The notes under the pieces: generated by a model
Seen by the model: the letters and a program-made list of their open reading frames with translations, nothing else
Database searches by the model: none
What the model was told of the DNA's origin: nothing
NCBI GenBank assembly: GCA_039182715.1
Contig: JBCDBY010000051.1
Coordinates: 1 to 18,436 of the forward strand
DNA length: 18,436 nt
Reading direction: 5' to 3'
From: JBCDBY01 sp039182715
Lineage (GTDB): Bacteria; Planctomycetota; PLA2
Shown here: one piece after another, positions 8,946-16,800 of the stretch
Position numbering within the stretch: position 1 is the first letter of the stretch
Layout: each line of letters starts with the position of its first letter
Program-made: the position numbers and the translations under genes

Positions 8946-10062
8946 ACCGGTCGAGAAACGCGATCGCCTCGGCGACGAAGAACTCGTGGTCACCGGCGGC
9001 CACGCGGAGCTCGAGGCGCCCACCCCGGGGCAACAGCACCGCCAGCACCCCGGGATCGGTCGACTCCTGATCGCCGCGCACGATCTGCAGGGGGCGCGGG
9101 GCGATCAGGCGAAACCAGTCCTCGTGCCACATGATGCGGTTGACGCCGGGAATGGTGTGGCATCCGTGGGGGAGCTGGTGATGCTGCGGGTTCCTGCCCA
9201 GCGTGGCGCCGCCCTGCGGTCCGACGGACCCGCCGTAGGCGTGGACGCAGACCTCGTCGATGCTCGGGTCGAGTGCGCCGACGAGCGTGGCCAGCTCGCC
9301 CCCGAGGGAGGCGCCCGCGACGATCGTGCGGTCGCTTTCGCTTTTCGACCGGAGGACGCGCAGCGCCACGAAAAGGTCGCGCAGCACAACGGCCTTGTAG
9401 CTGGAGCCCTCCGCCCACGCGTTGAAGGCGATGGCGCGATGGGCGATCGGACCGTGTCCTCCGGAGAGCAGGCCGAACCCGCGCAGCTCGGGCGTGAGGA
9501 CCAGATAACCCGCTTCGGCGAGTCGCAGCGCCGCGGCGTGCTGGTAGTCGTCGATGAGCCCCGCCGTCCCGCGAATGCCGACGCCGTGCCCCGGAATCAG
9601 CAGGATCGCGCCCTTTTCCTCGGATCCGCGCAGAAGGTAGGCCGGGATATTCGTCCCGTCGGTGGAGCGCATCGTCAAGAACTGCCGCTGCACCGAGCCG
9701 ACCTGCTCCGTCTGGCCCAGCTCGATCGGGATCTCCGACGGGATCGGTCCGGTCTGAAAGACCTCGCGCAGCCGGACGCGGCGGCGCTCCTGCCACGCCT
9801 CGATCTCTTCACCCGAGTACGGATCGCTCGGCGTCTGGTTTTTGAGCGCGGTGCGGCGCCAGAGGTCGCCGCCGGCGTCGAAGGGGGGCGGCTCGTCGCG
9901 CGGGACCAGCCACTCGTGCGGATCGGCGGCGCTGCCCCAGAGCACGCCCAGTCCGATGGCAGCGAGCGCGGCCGGCACCTGCGCCCGCGATCCCCGCCAG
10001 GCGAGGACGAGGTAGGCGAGCACTGCGACCGCCAGCAGTGCCAGGACGACCAGCTCGGCCAC
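8944..10062 (-). CDS. membrane-anchored alpha/beta hydrolase (dienelactone-hydrolase/acetyl-esterase-like)
   Basis: A 372-residue predicted serine hydrolase. Two hydrophobic stretches at the N-terminus (about 3-22 and 30-44) anchor it to the membrane. The hydrolase fold begins near 125: an oxyanion-type loop LLIPGHGVGI (154-163), ELRGFG (192-197), the nucleophile elbow GASLGG with Ser252 (250-255), an acid from the GDQESTDPG segment (330-338, Asp331 or Asp336) and His359 in AGDHEFF. The natural substrate cannot be told; esterase or peptidase activity both fit this superfamily. The GTG at 10062 begins two bases after the kinase stop codon. Longer upstream extension would read inside the kinase gene out of frame and was rejected. 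Confidence 0.8.
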   Translation of the reverse strand: MAELVVLALLAVAVLAYLVLAWRGSRAQVPAALAAIGLGVLWGSAADPHEWLVPRDEPPPFDAGGDLWRRTALKNQTPSDPYSGEEIEAWQERRRVRLREVFQTGPIPSEIPIELGQTEQVGSVQRQFLTMRSTDGTNIPAYLLRGSEEKGAILLIPGHGVGIRGTAGLIDDYQHAAALRLAEAGYLVLTPELRGFGLLSGGHGPIAHRAIAFNAWAEGSSYKAVVLRDLFVALRVLRSKSESDRTIVAGASLGGELATLVGALDPSIDEVCVHAYGGSVGPQGGATLGRNPQHHQLPHGCHTIPGVNRIMWHEDWFRLIAPRPLQIVRGDQESTDPGVLAVLLPRGGRLELRVAAGDHEFFVAEAIAFLDR

Positions 10063-10064
10063 GC

Positions 10065-11267
10065 CTAGCCCAGCCCCAGCTGCTTCAGGAACTCCGCCAC
10101 GGAGCCCGGCCGCTCGCCCGGCGTCTTCTTGAGCGCGATGTCGAGGACGTCGCTGATGCGGGTCGGGATGTCGGGGTTGAGCGAACGGGCCGGCGGCGGC
10201 GGCTGGCTCTGGATCGCCGCCATCCACTCGTCGAGCCGCCGCGCCTCGATCGGGTGGCGGCCGGTCAGCATGCGGTAGAGCGTGGCGGCCATGGAGTAGA
10301 TGTCCGCACCCGTCGTCGCGCGCTCGCCCATCATCAGCTCGGGCGCCATGAAGAGCGGCGTCCCCGCGGTGCCGGTCTGCGTGTGCGACGTGAACGCCGA
10401 ATCGACGAGCCGCTTGGCGAGGCCGAAGTCGACCATCTTCACCAGGCCGCCGTCGCCCACGAGGATGTTGCCCGGCTTCACGTCGCGGTGCAGCAGCTTG
10501 CGGTCGTGGGCGTACTGCAGCCCCTCGCCGACCTGCTTGATGATCGCCAGCGACTGGTCGAGCGGGAGCTTGCCCTGCTCCTCGATCATCGTGCCGAGGC
10601 TCTCGCTCGGGAAGTACTCCAGGATGATGTACCAGTGGCCGCCTTCGTGGCCGCTGTCGCCGAAGCGCACGATGTTGTCGTGCTCGATGCCGGAGGTCGC
10701 GTACGCCTCGCGCAGGAACTTCATGACCGCATCGGGCGTTTCGGTGAACTCGACGTGCAGCACCTTGACCGCGACGTAGGGGTTGCCGCGCCGATGGCCG
10801 ACGTAGACCGAACCGAACGAGCCGCTGCCCAGTCCGCGCACGAGCCGTCGGTCGGCCAGGGTGGCGCCCAGAAGCGGGTACTTGCGGCGGCACTCCGTCG
10901 AGAACGGCGCCTCGGGCGGCGCAGTGATGAAGGTCTCCATGCAGCAGGCGCAGCGGTATTCGCCGCTCGGCCCGACCAGCGCGAATTCCGCGTGGCCGAT
11001 GCGCACGTGGTCGCCCACCTGCAGCGTGACCGCGTCCTCGACGCGCTTGCCGTTCACCCAGGTGCCGTTCTTGCTGCCCATATCGCGCAGCTTGATTTTC
11101 CCGTCTGTGACCCAGACGGCGGCGTGGCGGCGCGAGCAGCGCGGGTCGGCGATTTTCACGCCGGTCCCGCCCGGATCGCGGCCCAGCACCAGCTCGCCGT
11201 GCTCCGGCAGCGGGATCTTCGGGCTTCCGCCGAGCGCGTGCAGCGGCAGCAGGCCGATGTCGTCCAC
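10065..11267 (-). CDS. FHA-domain serine/threonine protein kinase (kinase 2)
   Basis: A 400-residue cytoplasmic kinase. An N-terminal FHA phosphothreonine-binding domain (about 15-98) shows GR (29-30), SRRH (45-48) and NGT (67-69). A short Cys cluster follows (Cys106, 108, 109 and 126), possibly zinc-binding. The kinase domain (about 140-395) is canonical: glycine loop GLGSGSFGSV (145-154), Lys168, HRDVKPGN (260-267), DFG (280-282) and APE (308-310), so it should be active. There is no transmembrane segment. The GTG at 11267 shares its G with the TAG of kinase 1, and GGAGG eight bases upstream confirms the start. The hydrolase follows after 2 bp. The FHA domain probably recruits phosphorylated partners, which could include kinase 1. 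Confidence 0.9.
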   Translation of the reverse strand: MDDIGLLPLHALGGSPKIPLPEHGELVLGRDPGGTGVKIADPRCSRRHAAVWVTDGKIKLRDMGSKNGTWVNGKRVEDAVTLQVGDHVRIGHAEFALVGPSGEYRCACCMETFITAPPEAPFSTECRRKYPLLGATLADRRLVRGLGSGSFGSVYVGHRRGNPYVAVKVLHVEFTETPDAVMKFLREAYATSGIEHDNIVRFGDSGHEGGHWYIILEYFPSESLGTMIEEQGKLPLDQSLAIIKQVGEGLQYAHDRKLLHRDVKPGNILVGDGGLVKMVDFGLAKRLVDSAFTSHTQTGTAGTPLFMAPELMMGERATTGADIYSMAATLYRMLTGRHPIEARRLDEWMAAIQSQPPPPARSLNPDIPTRISDVLDIALKKTPGERPGSVAEFLKQLGLG

Positions 11268-12541
11268 TAGCGTGACCTCCGCTGCCGCACCGGCGACGGC
11301 TTCGCGTGGCGCGAGTCCTCGTGGAAGCGCGCCTTGGGATAGCGCGCCTTGGCCCCGTCGATGAGCTTCTTGACCTCCATCATGTCCGACGGGCGGTCGT
11401 GCGGCTTGGGCTGCATGCAGGCGACGAGGATCTCGTCGAGGGCGGGCAGGCCGCGCGGGCCGAGCCGTTCGGCGACCACCGGAATCGGGCCCTCCAGCTT
11501 CTTGCGCTGGATCTCGATCGTCGACGAGCCGCGAAAGGGGTGGTGGCCGCACAGCATGAAATAGAGCGACGCCCCCAGCCCGTAGACGTCGACCGAGGGG
11601 TTCATCGCCTCGTCCGGCGTCTGCGGCTGCACCTGCTCCGGCGCGCAGAAGATGATCGTGCCCGCGGGCGCGCTCGCCAGCCCGCCGGCCTCCGTCAGCG
11701 CCAGCGAGAAGTCGATCAGCACGGTGCGCGACGTCTCCTCCTCGACCATGACGTTGGACGGCTTGACGTCGCGGTGGACCATGCCGCGGCGATGCACGGC
11801 GTGCAGCGCGCTGCACATGTCGCTGCCGATCTGCAGCGCCTCGGGGATCCAGAGGCGCCCCGCCTTGCCGAGCTGCGTGGCGGTCAGCCCTTCGACGTAG
11901 CCCATGACCAGGAACGACTCGCCGTTCTTCATGCGCCCCGTCGACAGGATGCGCACGATGTTGTCGTGGTGGATCTGGGAGAGCGATTTCGCCTCTTCCA
12001 CGGCGCGCGCGACGTTCGCCTCGGTGGCGCGGTCCGGGCGCAGGATCTTGAAGGCCACGCTCTGGCCCGACTTGGAGTCGCGCGCCTCGAAAAGCAGGCC
12101 CATGCCCGAGATGGCGACCAGCTTGGTGAGCTGGAAGCCGAGTTCCAGGGCCGGCTCGACGAACTGGATGCCCTCCGGTCCGAGGTCCTTGGTGTGCGAC
12201 TCCTCGAGGTTCTGGCGCTTCGCGATCGTCGCCGGGTTGTCCGCCATCGCGCGCCGCGGCGTCATCACCGACCGGCCGATGCGCACCTCGTCGCCGTCGT
12301 CGAGCTGGATCTCCTCAAGCAGGCGCGTCCCGTTGACGAAGATGCCGTTCCGGGAGCGCAGGTCCACGATGTACAGGTCGTCGCCCCGCACCTCGAACTT
12401 CCCATGCTCGCGCGACGCATAATCGTCCGGCAGCCGAATGGCCGCCGTCGGCCCCCGGCCGACGATCAGACCTTCGGCCGGGACCTTCACTTCGCGGCGC
12501 ATATCGCCGGACTCGACAAGGATCAGGTAATCAGCGGGCAT
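11267..12541 (-). CDS. FHA-domain serine/threonine protein kinase with altered nucleotide motifs (kinase 1)
   Basis: A 424-residue protein with an N-terminal FHA domain (about 5-92; GR 28-29, SREH 43-46, NG 65-66), a linker (95-130), a kinase domain (about 132-398) and a basic C-terminal tail (about 398-424). Lys165 (VAFK), HRDVKPSN (256-263) and APE (300-302) are present. The glycine loop is degenerate: the first two glycines are replaced by Ala143 and Ser145, leaving GMG (146-148). The DFG motif reads DFS (277-279). The metal-binding Asp277 remains, so reduced or regulated activity is more likely than none. No membrane helix. It is the first gene of the minus-strand block and is coupled to kinase 2 by a one-base stop/start overlap. 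The ATG at 12541 has no visible ribosome-binding site. Confidence 0.88.
   Translation of the reverse strand: MPADYLILVESGDMRREVKVPAEGLIVGRGPTAAIRLPDDYASREHGKFEVRGDDLYIVDLRSRNGIFVNGTRLLEEIQLDDGDEVRIGRSVMTPRRAMADNPATIAKRQNLEESHTKDLGPEGIQFVEPALELGFQLTKLVAISGMGLLFEARDSKSGQSVAFKILRPDRATEANVARAVEEAKSLSQIHHDNIVRILSTGRMKNGESFLVMGYVEGLTATQLGKAGRLWIPEALQIGSDMCSALHAVHRRGMVHRDVKPSNVMVEEETSRTVLIDFSLALTEAGGLASAPAGTIIFCAPEQVQPQTPDEAMNPSVDVYGLGASLYFMLCGHHPFRGSSTIEIQRKKLEGPIPVVAERLGPRGLPALDEILVACMQPKPHDRPSDMMEVKKLIDGAKARYPKARFHEDSRHAKPSPVRQRRSR
11276..11280 (-). promoter_or_regulatory. ribosome-binding site of kinase 2
   Basis: GGAGG on the minus strand, eight bases before the GTG at 11267 and inside the 3' end of kinase 1. 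It decides the kinase 2 start, which otherwise could be placed far upstream in the same open frame. Confidence 0.8.
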
Positions 12542-12553
12542 GGGGCAGATGGG

Positions 12554-12559
12554 ATTCTA
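12554..12559 (-). promoter_or_regulatory. possible -10 element for the kinase operon
   Basis: TAGAAT on the minus strand matches TATAAT at five of six bases and lies 12 bases before the kinase 1 ATG. A transcript starting about seven bases downstream would be nearly leaderless, consistent with the missing ribosome-binding site. The -35 region (TTCGTC at 12577-12582) is poor, so this is tentative. Confidence 0.3.
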
Positions 12560-12648
12560 TTGTCCTTATCGGATGCGACGAACCCCTCATCTCAGCGGCC
12601 TCTGTCCGCCGAACCTTCGCACCTGCTAAATTGTCGCCCTTCCGGGTT

Positions 12649-12652
12649 GGAG
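12649..12652 (+). promoter_or_regulatory. ribosome-binding site of the zinc-ribbon/TPR gene
   Basis: GGAG seven bases before the TTG at 12660. An in-frame TGA at 12654-12656 excludes any longer start, and the next in-frame ATG comes only after the conserved cysteines, so the TTG start is well supported. Confidence 0.65.
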
Positions 12653-12659
12653 CTGAGTC

Positions 12660-13841
12660 TTGATCTTCACTGGTGAAATCTGCGTCTATTCCGGCCGCCC
12701 GATCGTGGTGGACGACAAGAACCCGCAGCTGGCGCGCTGCCGGAAGTGCGGGGCGCCGTATCTCTCCCAGTCGTGGTTCGCGGCGGGCGAGAAGTGCGTG
12801 GTGCCCGGCTGCGACGGGAAGGCGGCCGATTTCGGGCCCCCGAAGGTCAAGGACGCGATCGGGGAGGTCTGCCCCTTCCTGCCGCCCGATCCGCCGCGGC
12901 GCGAGGGTGACAGCGCCACCCCGGCCCGCTGCCTGAAGGCGAAGTGCGCGCTCTTTGACGGGGTCGAGCGGCGTTGCTCGCTCGGTGAGATCGCCTACAC
13001 CCTCGCCACGGTCCGCCAGGGCGGCCGCCAGACGCGGCACATGCTCAACCAGGCGGTCGGCAACTCCTCCAAGCAGACCGTCCAGCTGCTCAACCTGCTG
13101 GTCAACAGCTCGCGGTCGACGGAGAAGGAGATCAAGGGCCTCGCCGAGCCGCAGGACAAGGTGCGGGCGGCGATGGACAACGTCGCCTCGCTGCTGGGCG
13201 ACGTGAAGGACTCGATCGGCCTGCTGGCGACCGACCAGCAGGGCGTGGCCGAGGGGTTCGACCGGCTGGCGGGCGCGGTCGAGGCGAGCGGCGTGGGCGA
13301 GCGCGTGCGCGGCCGGCGCGAGGCGCGGCTGGCAGCCCGGGCGGCGCTCAGCGATGGGCGACCGGGCGCGGCCATCCACCTGCTCGAGCAGGCGGAGAAG
13401 CGCACGCCGGACCTCGCGGTGCGCAACGACCTGGCGACGGCGCTGGTGGCGCGCGGCGAGCTCGACCCGGCGCGCGACGTGCTCCAGGGCATTCTCGAGA
13501 TCCAGCCGGAATACACGCAGGCGCGCATTACGCTCGCGACGCTGCACCTGCGCGGCGGCCGCGCGGCCGAGGCGGAGGAGCTCCTGCGCGACGCGCCGGA
13601 GCCCGCCAACCCGCAGCTGAAGGCGGAGCTTCTTTACGCGCAAGCGTGCGTCGCCTACGCGGTGGGGCGCTCGGAGGACTCGGTGCTGATGCTGAACCGG
13701 GCGCTCGACGAGGACCCGTGGCACGCCGACGCGGCCGCGTCGCTCAGCGACCTACGCGCGCGACGGGAGGGCGCCGCGGTGCCGGAGCCGGCCGCGATCG
13801 CGCTGGAAGGCCATGAGCACGGGGGTGGGGCCGATGGCTAA
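12660..13841 (+). CDS. RING-like zinc-ribbon protein with coiled coil and TPR repeats
   Basis: A 393-residue soluble protein read from a TTG start. The N-terminus holds a Cys module: Cys27-x2-Cys30, a WF pair at 39-40, then Cys46-x4-Cys51 (EKCVVPGC). This spacing resembles bacterial RING-like fingers (CPxC...CW...C-x4-C), but the central His and Cys ligands are absent. A second cluster follows with Cys71, Cys91, Cys96 and Cys106 (CLKAKCALF then RRC). A helical, probably coiled-coil region (about 118-210) leads to TPR-like helices (about 224-365). The tail (370-393) is Ala/Gly-rich. It is transcribed divergently from the FHA kinases and overlaps the giant TPR gene, suggesting a scaffold or adaptor role, perhaps in kinase signalling. 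No enzymatic function can be assigned. Confidence 0.8.
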   Translation: MIFTGEICVYSGRPIVVDDKNPQLARCRKCGAPYLSQSWFAAGEKCVVPGCDGKAADFGPPKVKDAIGEVCPFLPPDPPRREGDSATPARCLKAKCALFDGVERRCSLGEIAYTLATVRQGGRQTRHMLNQAVGNSSKQTVQLLNLLVNSSRSTEKEIKGLAEPQDKVRAAMDNVASLLGDVKDSIGLLATDQQGVAEGFDRLAGAVEASGVGERVRGRREARLAARAALSDGRPGAAIHLLEQAEKRTPDLAVRNDLATALVARGELDPARDVLQGILEIQPEYTQARITLATLHLRGGRAAEAEELLRDAPEPANPQLKAELLYAQACVAYAVGRSEDSVLMLNRALDEDPWHADAAASLSDLRARREGAAVPEPAAIALEGHEHGGGADG

Positions 13842-16800
13842 GACCCTCGCGGATTTCACGCGCGACGTGCAGACCTACCTCGGCAAGGGAAAGGTGCGCC
13901 AGGCGCGCAAGGTGATCGACAAGGCGGTGCGCACCGGCATCGACGGGCTGAACGAGCTCGAGCTGGAGGTGCGCCTCGCGGAGGGCGACGGCGACGGCGC
14001 GGCGGAGCTGCTGCGGACGATGGCGGCCGACGAGTCGCTGCGCCTTGGCGCGCCGCTCAAGGTCGCGGACACGCACCTTCGCAAGCACCCCAACGAGGTC
14101 GCGTTCCGCGAGGCGGTCTGGGAGGCGGCGCTGTCGCGCAACGAGTTCGACCAGGCGACCCGACACCTCAAGGCGCTCGTCGAGGTGCCCGGCTACGACG
14201 GCGGCAAGCGCGCGCAGGAGCTGCTCGCGCGCAAGGACGCCATCGGCGCGACGGGCATTTTCCTGCTCGCCTCGCTGGGCGGCGTGAAGACCGAGCGCAT
14301 CAAGCTGGCCGATCGCCTGCTGGGCAACGAGCAGGGCACGCAGCTGCTCGAAGGCGTCGTGACGTCGCTGCAGAACAAGGGCCTCGGCGACGGTGCGGTG
14401 CACTACGCGCTCGCGCAGCTCGCCAAGCGGCGCGGCGACCACGAGTCGTTCGTCGAGTACGCCGGCCAGGCGTTCGACGAGGTGCCGGACGAGGTCTGGA
14501 CCTGGACACAGTCGAACGCGACGCCGACCGAGATGCTCGAGATCGCCGTGCGCAAGGAGTCGATGCCGCACTTCTCGAAGGCGGTGCGCAAGGCGGAGCC
14601 CGGCGCGATCGTCGGCGCCGCGGAAAAGGCGCGCAGCGAGTCGGCGGTGGGCGGCGCACTGCGCGCCTTCGCGCTGCTGCTGCAGGGCAAGGCGCCGAAC
14701 GCCTGCCGCGTGATCGAGAAGACGCTGGCCGACGCGCCCGACGCGCGCGCGGCGGTAGCGGAGATTCTCGACGGCAAGCGCAAGGAGTGGCCGGGCGGCG
14801 CGTCGCTCTACGCGACGGTGGCGGTCGAGTCCGACGCGGGCCGTGGCGCCGACGCCCTGCTGCAGACCGACGAGCGCGACGAGGCGTGGCAGCGCGCGGC
14901 GGCCAAGGTGATCGCGGCGGCGCCGGAGCGCGACGATCTGCGCTACGAACTCGGCGCGGCGTACATGGGCAACGGCGAGTCGGTGCTGCCGCTGCTCGAG
15001 GCGGAGCGCCATCTGGAGCTGGCCGAGCGCTGGGCCCAACTCGGCTCGCTCGAGGCGGATGTGCTGCGGCGCGCAGCGGAAATCGCCGAGGAGGGGGGCA
15101 GCGCGGGCGACCACGCGAACTGGATCCTCGGCGCGGCGAAGAACGACGCCGATCTCCTGGCGGAGCTGGGGCGGCAGCTCGCGGGCGGCGCCAAGGTGAG
15201 CGTGGATACGGCGCTGCAGAGCGCCGCGGCGCTGTTGGCGCAGGGCAACGCGAAAGAGGCGGCGAGCATGCTGGCGCAGCTTCCGCTCGATGCCGAAGCG
15301 GGCGCGGCGCAGCAGAAGTTCCTCTTCGAGAAGCAGGCGGCAGAACGCAAGGAGTTCGCGGTCGTCGCTCTGCACAGCGCGCTGGCGCGCGGCGACGTCG
15401 GAGGCGCGCGCAAGCTCTTCGAGACGTCGAGCGAGAACGTGCAGGCGCTGGCGCGCGAGGCGGGCCGGCATGCCGACGCGGCGCGGGTGCTCGCGGAGCT
15501 GCTCATCGAGCAGGACAAGGGCGAGGTGGCGGTCCCGCTGCTGGAGCAGCGGCGCGAAGCGGGCGACGAGCCGCGCACGCTGCTGCCGCTCGTCGATGGG
15601 CTGTTGAAGGCGTCGCCCAAGCTCGGCATCGCGCGGCTGCTGCGCGGCCGGCTGCTGCATGCGATGGGGCGCGAGCGCGACGCGGTGCGCGACCTGTCGC
15701 TGGTCGGCGACGGCGACGCGGGCAAGGAGGCGGCGTTCCAACTGCTGGGCACGATGCTCGAGGGCGCGGCGGCCGGTCCGGCGGCGCTGGGGCGCGCCGA
15801 CATCCTGCTGGCGAAGGGCGATCCGCTCGGTGCGGTCGAGGAGCTGGAAGGCTCCAAGGCGGCGCCGGCGGAGCGCCTCGCGCGCTACGAGAAGGTGGTC
15901 GAGGAGCACGCCTCGCTCGACCCGGCGCGTCGCGCGCGGGCGCGGGCGCTCGAGGAGCTCGGCAAGCTGCCGGAGGCGGCGACCGCGCACATCGAGCGCT
16001 TCGGTGCGAAGGGCGCGGATGTGGCCGGCGACGTGGAGGCGCTCGCGGCGCGTGCGCTGGCGGACGTCGACCTGGAGACGGTGTCGCGCCTGCTCGAGGC
16101 GCTGGCGAAGGAGACGCCCGAGGGCGCGACGCGCGGTCTGCGGCTGATCGAGAACGACGAGCGGCCGGCGATGCTCGTGCTGAAGAGCAAGCTGTCGCTG
16201 CAGCAGGGCAACCCGGAACGGGCGGTCGATTCGCTGCGCACGCTCGTGCAGAAGGACGAGAAGACGCGCGTGGAGGCGGCCAAGGCGCTGCAGGAGATCG
16301 TCGAGGCGGGGCAGGCGCGGCCGGGCTCCGACCTCGCGCTCGTCGAGGCGCACCGCACGATGGACAACGTCCCCGCGGCGCTGGGTGCGCTGCGGCGGCT
16401 GTACGGCGACGACATCACCGAGAAGCAGAACGTGCTCGCGGCGGCGGAGGAGATCGTGCGCGCGCACGACGACGGCGACGTGCGCATGTTCCTCGGTGAG
16501 GTGGCGCTCGACCTGAGCGACCCCCGCGGCGCCACGGCGCACGCGATCGCGGCGCGCCGGCTGCGGCCGGACGCGCGCAAGGAAGTGGTGGGGCTGCTGC
16601 AGAAGGCGCTCGACCAGGATGCGTTCGCGGCGGAGACGCACTTCGCGCTGGCGGAGGCGCACCTGGCGGGCGACGAGGCGGACGACTCCGTGCGGCACTT
16701 CCGCGCGAGCGTGGAGGTCGAGCGCAGTCGCGCGGACGCGGCGATCGCGGTGATGGAGGAGGCGGCGCCCCGCTCGAAGAGCCCGGCGCTGCTCTATCTG

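Larger units (their letters stand above)
12542..12659. promoter_or_regulatory. divergent intergenic region
   Basis: This 118-bp gap separates the start of the minus-strand block (12541) from the plus-strand zinc-ribbon/TPR gene (12660), so promoters for both directions must lie here or inside the flanking genes. It also carries CATCTCAGCG (12588-12597), the same ten bases found inside repeat copy 3 at the left end, perhaps a fragment of the same repeat or chance. Confidence 0.6.

Noticed and set aside
8494..12676. Plus-strand frames opposite the hydrolase and the two kinases
   Set aside because: No domains; the minus-strand proteins contain complete catalytic motifs.
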